A stretch of 5,867 bases of DNA, from NCBI GenBank assembly GCA_948467735.1, contig CAOKFN010000091.1, positions 1 through 5,867 on the forward strand, given 5' to 3'. Shown here in pieces: positions 1 through 5,796 of this stretch (its first letter is position 1; every line of letters starts with the position of its first letter). Under the pieces are notes generated by a model. It worked only from the letters and a program-made list of their open reading frames with translations, searched no databases and was not told the origin of the DNA. The stretch comes from an uncultured bacterium (lineage in GTDB: Bacteria > Bacillota > Clostridia > Lachnospirales > Lachnospiraceae). The position numbers were made by a program, and so were the translations under genes.

Positions 1-21
1 CAGACGAAATATTCTTCCTCG

Positions 22-44
22 TAGGGGCGCTGCAGCGCAGAGAC
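22..44 (+). repeat. Intergenic 23-bp repeat, copy 1, with palindromic core
   Basis: This stretch matches 1014-1036 at 21 of 23 positions. Its core, GCGCTGCAGCGC at 27-38, is a perfect 12-bp palindrome that could form a 4-bp RNA stem with a UGCA loop. Similarity to the second copy continues more weakly, with a one-base gap, through an ACT...AATAGGA tract into the ybaB ribosome binding site. The element starts with TAG, which would be a stop for the frame beginning at base 1. What it does is unknown; a short dispersed intergenic element or a processing or spacing signal are both possible. Confidence 0.6.
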
Positions 45-72
45 GGAACTTAAAATAGGAGGATATGAAATT

Positions 73-417
73 ATGGCAAAGCGCGGAGGCTTTCCGGGAG
101 GCGGGATCCCCGGAAATATGAGCAATTTGATGAAGCAGGCCCAGAGAATGCAGCGGCAGATGGAGGAAGGGCAGAAGGAGCTGGAGACCAAGGAATTCAC
201 TGCGGCGGCAGGCGGCGGTGCGGTGGAGGCAGTGGTGAACGGCAAAAAAGAGATGATTGGCATTAAGCTGGCGGAAGAGGTAGTGGACCCTGAGGATATT
301 GAGATGCTGCAGGATTTGATTGTGGCGGCGGTCAACGAGGCGCTGCGCAAGGCGGAAGAAGCCAGTGCGGAGCTTATGGGCAAAATGACAGGCGGTTTGG
401 GAGGACTTCCGTTCTGA
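73..417 (+). CDS. ybaB: YbaB/EbfC family nucleoid-associated protein
   Basis: The product is a 114-aa small DNA-binding protein that by family knowledge dimerises and binds the nucleoid in the cytoplasm. The sequence shows a Gly-rich N-terminus (residues 5-14), a Gln/Met/Glu-rich helix (about 16-40), a GGGAVEAVVNGKKE strand region (47-60) and the family hallmark EEVVDPEDIEMLQDLIVAAVNEAL (68-91), followed by a Gly-rich tail ending LGGLPF. It closely resembles Bacillus YaaK in length and layout. The ATG at 73 is preceded by AGGAGG at 57-62 with a 10-nt spacer; the out-of-frame ATG at 65 is not used. Its stop overlaps the recR start by one base (TGATG), so the two are translationally coupled. 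In Firmicutes the gene usually follows dnaX, whose end should lie just before this window. Confidence 0.96.
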   Translation: MAKRGGFPGGGIPGNMSNLMKQAQRMQRQMEEGQKELETKEFTAAAGGGAVEAVVNGKKEMIGIKLAEEVVDPEDIEMLQDLIVAAVNEALRKAEEASAELMGKMTGGLGGLPF

Positions 418-1013
418 TGGACTTATACAGCGGTTACATTAACAAATTGATAGAGGAGCTGGCGGCGCTGCCTGGCATCGGCGGTAAATCCGCCCAGCGT
501 CTGGCGTTTCACTTGATCAATCTGCCGCAGGATAAAGTGGACAGGCTGGCCAATACGATAATAGAAGCAAAGAAAAATGTCCGTTACTGCAAGGAATGTT
601 TCACATTGACAGACAAGGAAATCTGTCCCGTATGCGCCAATGCCAATCGGAATCACAGGATGATAATGGTGGTGGAAAATACCAGAGATTTGGCGGCATA
701 CGAAAAGACAGGCAAATACGAGGGCGTGTATCATGTGCTGCATGGGGCGATTTCTCCCATGCTTGGCATCGGCCCCGGCGACATCAAGCTGAAAGAGCTG
801 ATGGAGCGCCTGCAGGGGGATGTGGAAGAGGTTATCATTGCCACCAATTCCAGTCTGGAAGGCGAAACCACCGCCATGTACGCCGCAAAGCTGATTAAAC
901 CTACGGGAATACGGGTGACGAGAATCGCCAGCGGCGTGCCGGTGGGCGGAGACTTGGAGTACATAGATGAAGTAACGCTTTTCCGCGCGCTGGAAGGCCG
1001 CACCGAATTGTGA
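417..1013 (+). CDS. recR: Recombination mediator protein RecR
   Basis: RecR works with RecO and RecF to load RecA on single-stranded gaps and forms a ring-shaped clamp around DNA. The 198-aa length is standard. The domains run in the expected order: helix-hairpin-helix region with LPGIGGKSAQRLAFHL (18-33); a four-cysteine zinc finger with Cys58, Cys61, Cys70 and Cys73; a Toprim domain from about 81, with VVE (Glu87) and the conserved YHVLHGAISP stretch (105-114); and the C-terminal VPVGGDLEYIDEVTLFRALEGR signature (174-195). The start overlaps the ybaB stop and uses GGGAGG at 399-404 inside ybaB, 12 nt ahead of the ATG. A second in-frame stop (TAG, 1014-1016) follows the TGA directly. No key residue appears to be missing, so it should be functional. 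Confidence 0.98.
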   Translation: MDLYSGYINKLIEELAALPGIGGKSAQRLAFHLINLPQDKVDRLANTIIEAKKNVRYCKECFTLTDKEICPVCANANRNHRMIMVVENTRDLAAYEKTGKYEGVYHVLHGAISPMLGIGPGDIKLKELMERLQGDVEEVIIATNSSLEGETTAMYAAKLIKPTGIRVTRIASGVPVGGDLEYIDEVTLFRALEGRTEL

Positions 1014-1036
1014 TAGGGGCGCTGCAGTGCAGGGAC
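1014..1036 (+). repeat. Intergenic 23-bp repeat, copy 2
   Basis: This is the second copy of the element at 22-44, with two substitutions. The core reads GCGCTGCAGTGC (1019-1030). The one change inside the palindrome turns a G-C pair into a G-U pair in RNA, so the 4-bp stem is kept at RNA level. It begins directly after the recR stop and runs toward the galM ribosome binding site, the same placement relative to its downstream gene as copy 1. Confidence 0.6.
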
Positions 1037-1058
1037 AAGACTGGAATAGGAGAAAGAA

Positions 1059-2099
1059 ATGTCGGTTGTCGTAAGTGCTTTTGGAAAATATCCGGACGGA
1101 AGGGAAATTTCACTGTATACCATTTCTAATAAGAAGGGAATGCAGGCAGCAGTGACCAATATGGGCGCCGCTTTAGTGAAGGTGATTGTTCCTGACAAAA
1201 ACGGCATTCCCGCGGATGTGGTGCTGGGATTTGGGGATGGCGGAGATTACGGGAGGAATGACAGTTTTTTCGGCGTGGTAATCGGTCCCAGCGCCAATCG
1301 GACCGCAAACGCCTCTTTTTGTCTCGATGGAACGATATATCAGCTGGATGCAAACGACGGGGTGAATAATCTTCACAGTCACAAAGAAAAGGGATGGCAT
1401 AAGCGTCTGTGGGAGGCCGAATGGAATGAGGACAGCGTCACATTTTCCTTGGAGGATAAGGATGGCAGCATGGGCTTCCCCGGAAATAAAAGGGTCAGCG
1501 TCACCTATTCGCTGGACGAGGATAATGCGTTGAAACTGCATTATCACGGCGTCAGCGACAAGAGGACGATTTTAAATCTGACCAATCACTCTTATTTTAA
1601 TCTGGAAGGCCATGACAGCGGCAGTGTGGAAGGGCATGAGCTGTGGATGGCGGCTTCCCGGTATACCCCTGCGGACGCGGGCTCCATTCCCACGGGAGAG
1701 CTTGCGCCGGTCAAAGGGACGCCCATGGATTTTACCGATTTCAAAAAGATAGGACGGGAAATTGACGCTGATTTTGAACAGCTGCGCTTTGCAGGCGGCT
1801 ATGATCATAACTGGGTCATCGACGATTGGGACGGGACGCTCCGCGTGGCCGCCGTATTGAAGGCGCCTTCGGGCGGCAGGAAAATGGAGGTTTATACGAC
1901 GCTGCCCGGGGTGCAGTTCTATGCGGGCAATTTTATCGCCCGGCAGACGGGGAAGGGAGGGGCGGTCTACGGCCCCAGAGCGGGGCTGTGTTTGGAGACT
2001 CAGTACTTTCCCGACAGTGCAAATAAACCGGAATTTCCCGGCTGCATCTTTGGCGGGGACAGGGAGTATGACGCGGTGACGGTATACAAGTTTGGGTAG
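1059..2099 (+). CDS. galM: Aldose 1-epimerase (galactose mutarotase)
   Basis: The 346-aa product has the usual family length. GalM interconverts alpha and beta anomers of glucose and galactose in the cytoplasm, feeding the Leloir pathway. Residues equivalent to the known active site are all visible: Arg81 in the SANR motif, His106 in NNLHS, the general acid His177 in NLTNHSYFNL, Asp249 in GGYDHNW, and the general base Glu313 in LCLETQYFPD. There is no signal peptide. The ATG at 1059 has AGGAG at 1048-1052 with a 6-nt spacer. It lies 45 nt after recR with no terminator in between, so it is probably transcribed with ybaB-recR even though the function is unrelated. No gal or lac genes are nearby, so the physiological sugar cannot be inferred from context. 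I see no convincing terminator after it. Confidence 0.95.
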   Translation: MSVVVSAFGKYPDGREISLYTISNKKGMQAAVTNMGAALVKVIVPDKNGIPADVVLGFGDGGDYGRNDSFFGVVIGPSANRTANASFCLDGTIYQLDANDGVNNLHSHKEKGWHKRLWEAEWNEDSVTFSLEDKDGSMGFPGNKRVSVTYSLDEDNALKLHYHGVSDKRTILNLTNHSYFNLEGHDSGSVEGHELWMAASRYTPADAGSIPTGELAPVKGTPMDFTDFKKIGREIDADFEQLRFAGGYDHNWVIDDWDGTLRVAAVLKAPSGGRKMEVYTTLPGVQFYAGNFIARQTGKGGAVYGPRAGLCLETQYFPDSANKPEFPGCIFGGDREYDAVTVYKFG

Positions 2100-2161
2100 A
2101 ATTCCAAGGATGATGCAAAGATTGTCGAACAGTTCTTTTTTAAACGTGACAAAGATTGCTA

Positions 2162-2214
2162 AAATACCTTCCATACCGATGATATGATAAAAACAAATGG
2201 TATGGGAGGTGTTT
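2162..2214 (+). promoter_or_regulatory. Long hairpin covering the ribosome binding site of the LysM gene
   Basis: Bases 2162-2177 pair with 2199-2214 as a 16-bp RNA stem with only two G-U pairs (U2170-G2206 and U2165-G2211), around a 21-nt loop. The right arm includes the complete GGGAGG Shine-Dalgarno at 2204-2209 and ends two bases before the ATG at 2217. In a transcript reading in from galM this should strongly block ribosome access. Both non-Watson-Crick positions are G-U compatible only on the plus strand. As DNA, the same imperfect palindrome could instead be an operator spaced about three helical turns. The pairing is seen in the sequence; the regulatory role is inferred. Confidence 0.6.
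2180..2188 (+). promoter_or_regulatory. Possible extended -10 promoter for the LysM gene
   Basis: TGATATGAT fits the extended -10 pattern TGnTATAAT with one mismatch. There is no good -35 box at 16-18 nt (TTGCTA at 2156 is too far away), so the call rests on the extended motif alone. Initiation would fall near 2195, giving a leader of about 22 nt that lacks the left arm of the surrounding hairpin and therefore leaves the Shine-Dalgarno free. Confidence 0.4.
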
Positions 2215-2216
2215 GT

Positions 2217-3374
2217 ATGCAGTTGCCAAAAAATGTTACACAAATCGGAGAAACCAATCCGCATTGCAAAATATATGTGGAGGACTATGTGATTTCTTAT
2301 ATAAAACAGCTAAACCAGTTTGCCCGGGACAAGGGGATGGCGGTGGCGCTGTATGGTGTACGGAAGGAAGAAGCAGGAGTCACTTACCTTTTTTTCTATG
2401 GAGCCGGGAGGCTGAATTTTCTACAGAAGGAATGTCGGCATCTGTCTCAGGCGGTCACGCAGGAGGCCGAAAAGCAGCGCAGGAGATATTTCCCGGACTA
2501 TGCTTTCCTAGGATACCGTATGCTGGACGGGGAAATGGTGGAAGGGTTTCATGTCTATGAACAGGGTGTGTGCAGATACATAGCGGGGTATGCGCAGTTT
2601 TACGAAAAAAATGACAGTATGCTGGCGTATATGGTGGATCAGCGGCAGGAGGAAGCAAAACCGGAGGAGTTTAATCAGGAAAAATACGATGTGGTGAAAA
2701 AGCGTCAGGAAGAAAGAAGGGCGCTGGCGGAAGAGAAGGGCGGACATGCCTTTAGGCAGTCTGTTTTCAGGGACAGGCCTCCCAAAGAGCAGGAGAGCGT
2801 ATCGGGAGAAGCAAGGCTTCGGAGGATGAAATATTCCGCCGCGGCTGTTTTTGCATTGTTATGTGTAACGGGACTTGCGGCAATGAACAACGGCGGTCAG
2901 TTCGGCGATCTACAGTCGGCGGCCAGCCAATTTTGGGAAGGGCTGACAAGGAGACAGCTGCCTGATAACAGCGAGGATTCCATAGAAGTATCCAACGGCT
3001 CCGTACAGGTGGGGACGATTGTGGCTGAGGACAAGCTCAATGACGCTGTCTTAAAGGAAAATGCCGTCAATATTCAGACGCCTGCGCCGTCTGCGCCGGA
3101 GCCTTCCATTCAGCCGACGCCGGAGCCCACCGCCCGCCCGACGCCGGAACCGACTGCTCAGCCCACGCCGGAGCCTACCGCTCAGCCGACGCCGGAACCC
3201 ACTGCCCCGCCGACTTCCGAACCGGTATCCTATACGGTTAAAAAAGGAGATACCCTGATAGGAATCTGCATTAAAAAATATGGGAGCGATGCGCGCGTGG
3301 CAGAAGTATGCGCCTTTAACAACATTAAGAATCCGGACAGCATCAAGGCAGGACAAAAAATTTTGTTACCATAG
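2217..3374 (+). CDS. Membrane-anchored LysM-domain protein with unknown cytoplasmic domain
   Basis: The start is the ATG at 2217, served by GGGAGG at 2204-2209 (7-nt spacer); an in-frame ATG at 2184 has no ribosome binding site and overlaps the likely promoter. The 385-aa product has an N-terminal domain (about 15-142, beginning KIYVEDYVISYIKQL), a charged, probably coiled-coil segment (142-175), and a Lys/Arg-flanked membrane span (about 206-224). A linker follows, then a Pro/Thr/Glu stalk of 8-residue repeats (299-338) and a C-terminal LysM domain (339-385, YTVKKGDTL...AGQKILLP). LysM binds N-acetylglucosamine-containing glycans such as peptidoglycan. With Arg-rich sequence before the span, the topology should be N-terminus inside and LysM outside, linking cytoplasm and cell wall. 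The N-terminal domain is not recognised with certainty; its strand/helix order resembles an MPN/JAB-like fold without the metal-binding motif. No catalytic motif is visible. Confidence 0.88.
   Translation: MQLPKNVTQIGETNPHCKIYVEDYVISYIKQLNQFARDKGMAVALYGVRKEEAGVTYLFFYGAGRLNFLQKECRHLSQAVTQEAEKQRRRYFPDYAFLGYRMLDGEMVEGFHVYEQGVCRYIAGYAQFYEKNDSMLAYMVDQRQEEAKPEEFNQEKYDVVKKRQEERRALAEEKGGHAFRQSVFRDRPPKEQESVSGEARLRRMKYSAAAVFALLCVTGLAAMNNGGQFGDLQSAASQFWEGLTRRQLPDNSEDSIEVSNGSVQVGTIVAEDKLNDAVLKENAVNIQTPAPSAPEPSIQPTPEPTARPTPEPTAQPTPEPTAQPTPEPTAPPTSEPVSYTVKKGDTLIGICIKKYGSDARVAEVCAFNNIKNPDSIKAGQKILLP
3111..3230 (+). repeat. 24-nt tandem repeat encoding a QPTPEPTA stalk
   Basis: Four 24-nt units (3111, 3135, 3159, 3183) and a diverged fifth (3207) encode (Q/R)PTPEPTA. 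Differences between units 1-4 are almost all synonymous. Units 1 and 3 share GAG/ACC codons and units 2 and 4 share GAA/ACT codons, which suggests duplication of a 48-nt pair. The stalk probably spaces the LysM domain from the membrane, and such repeats commonly vary in copy number. Confidence 0.85.
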
Positions 3375-3394
3375 CATGGAAGATGTGCTATAAT
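3366..3394 (+). promoter_or_regulatory. Extended -10 promoter for the DUF5711-type gene
   Basis: The -35 candidate TTACCA (3366-3371) is 17 nt from a perfect TATAAT (3389-3394), and TG at 3386-3387 makes a full TGnTATAAT extended -10. Initiation would be near 3401, leaving a leader of about 67 nt. The promoter overlaps the stop codon of the LysM gene. An inverted repeat ATAGCA (3371-3376)/TGCTAT (3386-3391) fills the spacer and could be an operator. The promoter rules out the in-frame ATG at 3393, which lies inside the -10 box. Confidence 0.6.
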
Positions 3395-3467
3395 GCTTGC
3401 AAAGAGCAGAGGAAAGCGGCCTGACCGAAGCTTGCATAAAGAACGGGAACAGTACACTGGAGGCAGG

Positions 3468-4664
3468 ATGGCGGATATTAAGAATTACTTAAAAGAGAAA
3501 GAAAAGCGAGAGCGGATGCAGGAGGACTATAAGGAGAAAATAGCGCGGCATAAGCTGACCACTCTTTATAGATTTCTGCTCATGGCCGCGATATTGGCCG
3601 CGCTGGTCATTCTTGTGATAATACAGTATAAGAGGCATGTCTACACGGATTATGAGACTATTTCTTCTATTCCGAGAGAAATCGGGCGGGGAACCGCGGA
3701 CGTAAGGCTGGGAGATGCGATTTTGTCATACAGTAAGGACGGCGCCCACTGCACGGACGCCATGGGAAATGTGACATGGAACCAGACGTTTGAGATACAG
3801 GATGTGAAGCTGGCTTTTAGCGGGAATGCCGTCGCCATAGGAGATTACAACGGAAGAAATATTTATGTGGCGAATTCGGAGAAGCTCTTAGGGGAAATTG
3901 TTACCACAATGCCCATACGGGACGTGGCTGTGTCGGAAGCGGGCTATGTGGCGGCAGTGCTTGAGGATACGGACGTAACATGGATTAATACCTATGACAC
4001 TGACTGGGAGCTTCTTTTTAAGGGAGAGGCGCATATGAATAATTCCGGATATCCCATGGATATCAGCCTGTCGCCCAACGGGAGGCTTTTGTGCGTCTCC
4101 TATGTATATTTGGACGCCAATGTGCTGAAAAGCAATATCGGTTTTTATAATTTCGGGCCTGTGGGCGCCGAGCGTGATAACCGTTTTGTGAGCGGGTTTG
4201 ACTATACGGATGTGCTGATACCTCATGTGCAGTTTATGAATAATGAAACGTCGTTTGCGGTGGGAGACAGCAGGCTGATCATTTGTTCGGGCACGCAGGT
4301 GCCCATCGTACAGGAAGAGCATATGTTTGACAGAGAAATACAATCCGTGTTCAGCAGCGACAGATATATCGGGGTGGTGTTTTATGCGGATAATAATGAA
4401 AACAAATACCAAATCAATATATATGAGCCGGCGGCTTCCCGAAAGAAGGTTTTTTATTTTGATATGGAATATACGGATATTTTTTTTGGAAAGGATAATT
4501 TTGTCATTTATAATGAAACGGAATGTCAAATTATAACACTGGACGGAATTGAGAAATTTAAAGGGAAGTTTTCTAAGAATGTCAGATTGATGCTTCCGGC
4601 GGGCAATACATATAAATATATGCTGATTACGGACAGTTCCATAGATATGATACAGCTGAAATAG
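3468..4664 (+). CDS. DUF5711-type single-pass membrane protein with extracytoplasmic propeller-like domain
   Basis: The start is the ATG at 3468, with GGAGG at 3459-3463 and a short 4-nt spacer; a longer in-frame start at 3393 sits in the -10 box. The 398-aa product opens with a highly charged cytoplasmic helix (4-33, many Lys/Glu/Arg), then a membrane span (about 36-54), then a large outer domain. That domain shows repeating beta-rich blocks, for example DGAHCTDAMGNVTWNQ, VAVSEAGYVAAVLEDTDVTWIN and ISLSPNGRLLCVSY, typical of a WD40-like beta-propeller sensor or scaffold. I recognise it as the DUF5711 type from its layout and its LysM/CvpA neighbours, not from a search. No enzymatic motif is visible. 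The stretch from about 4380 to 4640 is more AT-rich than the rest but the frame is intact. Its function is unknown; it probably works at the envelope with its neighbours. Confidence 0.85.
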   Translation: MADIKNYLKEKEKRERMQEDYKEKIARHKLTTLYRFLLMAAILAALVILVIIQYKRHVYTDYETISSIPREIGRGTADVRLGDAILSYSKDGAHCTDAMGNVTWNQTFEIQDVKLAFSGNAVAIGDYNGRNIYVANSEKLLGEIVTTMPIRDVAVSEAGYVAAVLEDTDVTWINTYDTDWELLFKGEAHMNNSGYPMDISLSPNGRLLCVSYVYLDANVLKSNIGFYNFGPVGAERDNRFVSGFDYTDVLIPHVQFMNNETSFAVGDSRLIICSGTQVPIVQEEHMFDREIQSVFSSDRYIGVVFYADNNENKYQINIYEPAASRKKVFYFDMEYTDIFFGKDNFVIYNETECQIITLDGIEKFKGKFSKNVRLMLPAGNTYKYMLITDSSIDMIQLK

Positions 4665-4679
4665 CAGAGGAGAAAACAG

Positions 4680-5240
4680 ATGGATAGCTTGAACCTTCAT
4701 TTTAATGTAATGCTTATTGTTGTGGTAATCTCGGTTATCTGTAAAATGGTGGACGGATATAAAAAAGGAATGGTCAAGGAAATCATTTCTCTGATTTCTA
4801 TGATAGTACTTTGTGTGACCGCCGCGCTGATAGCATATGGAGTACATAATTATTCTAACGGGCAGTTTTTTAATGTGGTGGTTGTGGTGGTGCTGTTGAG
4901 TGTATTGGGCATTGTGCATCATTTGCTGAGTCTGGTGTTTTTTTCGGCAAAACTGGTGGTAAAGCTGCCGGTGATACATTTTGCGGATAAACTGCTGGGA
5001 ATCGTGTTCGGAGTTGTGGAGGTAGTGCTGATTCTGTGGACTATTTATGCGTTTATTATGATAATGGACATTGGAGCGGTGGGCAGGGTTATCCTGTCGT
5101 ATACGGAAGAGAGCTCTCTTCTTTTATGGATTTATCAGCATAATTTTCTTGCGCACTGGATAGAACAGTTTCTGGAAGAATTCGATTTTGTGCCATTGCA
5201 GGAACTGCAGGAGCTTTTGGACAGTGTGGTTGGGGCATAG
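4680..5240 (+). CDS. cvpA: CvpA-like four-span membrane protein
   Basis: The 186-aa product has four predicted membrane spans (about 6-22, 34-54, 62-88 and 104-130) and a cytoplasmic or peripheral tail. Between spans 1 and 2 is the family hallmark DGYKKGMVKEIISLIS (25-40). CvpA in Enterobacteria was named for colicin V production and is linked to envelope integrity; its molecular activity is not known. The ATG at 4680 has GAGGAG at 4667-4672 with a 7-nt spacer and follows the DUF5711-type gene by 15 nt, so the two are very likely one transcript. The tail (about 140-186) is rich in Glu and Leu and looks helical. Membership in the CvpA family is fairly sure; orthology to E. coli CvpA is less so. 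Confidence 0.82.
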   Translation: MDSLNLHFNVMLIVVVISVICKMVDGYKKGMVKEIISLISMIVLCVTAALIAYGVHNYSNGQFFNVVVVVVLLSVLGIVHHLLSLVFFSAKLVVKLPVIHFADKLLGIVFGVVEVVLILWTIYAFIMIMDIGAVGRVILSYTEESSLLLWIYQHNFLAHWIEQFLEEFDFVPLQELQELLDSVVGA

Positions 5241-5640
5241 CCGCCGTTTGCGCTCCCGCTGATTGAAGCGTCGCGCCATAAATGAATTCAAAAGAAGCGC
5301 ACGAGCTCGAGAAGAAGCAGGAACCCATATTCTTCGGCAGGGGAAGTCCCGGCGTTCAGGAATGTTTTCCTGTTTTTGCTGCGACAGACGCAGGACAGAG
5401 TTGTATGGAGGTTATGAAGGCATCTGCATAGGAAGCCGGGGAAAGGGACGGCAGGGGGACGTCAAAACTGATCAGCAGTTCAGCCATACGGCGCCGCAAA
5501 GTTAAAACTGCGTCTTAGGGCGACTTTCAGCCGCCCTGCAATTATTGGGAGAGTCGCGAGAACCAAAACGAGTTGAAGACGGAAGCTGTGCGCATCTTTG
5601 TAACAGTTTAATCAAAGGCGGAGCTGTTATAAAAATCTAA
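5241..5640. other. Non-coding region between cvpA and the rRNA-type promoters
   Basis: I find no gene I can support in these 400 nt. Two short open frames, a TTG-started one at 5263-5505 and an ATG-started one at 5282-5431, lack ribosome binding sites and family resemblance. The second half contains several inverted repeats: AACTG/CAGTT at 5466-5480, AGGGCG/CGCCCT at 5517-5537, GCGACTTTC/GAGAGTCGC at 5520-5557, and TAACAG/CTGTTA at 5601-5629. Some of these exclude each other. None is followed by a good T-run. Confidence 0.6.
5517..5537 (+). terminator. Weak terminator-like hairpin downstream of cvpA
   Basis: AGGGCG (5517-5522) pairs with CGCCCT (5532-5537) around a 9-nt loop. The following bases, GCAATTATT, are AT-rich but not a proper T-run, and the hairpin lies almost 280 nt after cvpA. 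It is the only terminator-like structure I can find between cvpA and the promoters at 5659, so it is offered with low confidence. Confidence 0.25.
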
Positions 5641-5688
5641 AAAAATTAAAAAAGAGTATTGACAAATGGAAAAAACTGGTGTTATAAT
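5630..5688 (+). promoter_or_regulatory. Upstream rRNA-type promoter (P1) with A-rich UP-like tract
   Basis: A perfect -35 TTGACA (5659-5664) and a perfect -10 TATAAT (5683-5688) are separated by 18 nt. An A-rich tract (5630-5654) directly upstream resembles an UP element contacted by the RNA polymerase alpha subunit. Transcription should start near 5695. The strength and layout are typical of stable-RNA promoters. Confidence 0.88.
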
Positions 5689-5730
5689 AAAAACCTACCG
5701 TTGCTGAAGAAAACCTCTAAAGCGTGGTTG

Positions 5731-5790
5731 GAAAAAATAAAAAAAGTTTTTAAAAAAGTTGTTGACAGAATAAGGAAACCATGATATGAT
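5731..5790 (+). promoter_or_regulatory. Downstream rRNA-type promoter (P2) with A-rich UP-like tract
   Basis: A perfect -35 TTGACA (5762-5767) is 17 nt from TATGAT (5785-5790), with an A/T tract upstream (5731-5758). It shares TTAAAAAAG ahead of the -35 with P1 (5646-5654 and 5750-5758). Initiation would be near 5797, where A and G are available; the real start base would matter for nucleotide-sensing control. It lies about 100 nt after P1, the tandem arrangement usual in front of rRNA operons. Confidence 0.88.
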
Positions 5791-5796
5791 GTCATA

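Noticed and set aside
1..24. Possible tail of the upstream gene (expected dnaX) ending at TAG 22-24
   Set aside because: All three plus frames stay open over the first bases and end at 22-24, 51-53 or 56-58. The first is favoured by analogy with repeat copy 2, but seven codons are too few to assign, so no feature is reported.
2116..2158. Direct repeat CAAAGATTG at 2116-2124 and 2150-2158
   Set aside because: Nine bases in AT-rich intergenic DNA, 34 nt apart, with no matching promoter. Chance is a sufficient explanation, although a regulator site is possible.
4048..4064. Inverted repeat GATATCC-CAT-GGATATC
   Set aside because: It lies within a well-supported coding region encoding a plausible GYPMDIS stretch. 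It is probably coincidental.
3888..4979. Long minus-strand open frame of about 363 codons
   Set aside because: It lies opposite the DUF5711-type and CvpA-like genes, has an odd His/Ile-rich composition and no domain. It is a shadow of the AT-rich coding strand.
5282..5431. ATG-started 49-codon open frame
   Set aside because: The translation looks protein-like in places, but there is no Shine-Dalgarno ahead of the ATG and no recognisable domain. A remnant or small protein cannot be excluded.
5263..5505. TTG-started 80-codon open frame after cvpA
   Set aside because: It has no ribosome binding site, a very Arg-rich biased composition and no family resemblance, and it overlaps another open frame of similar quality.
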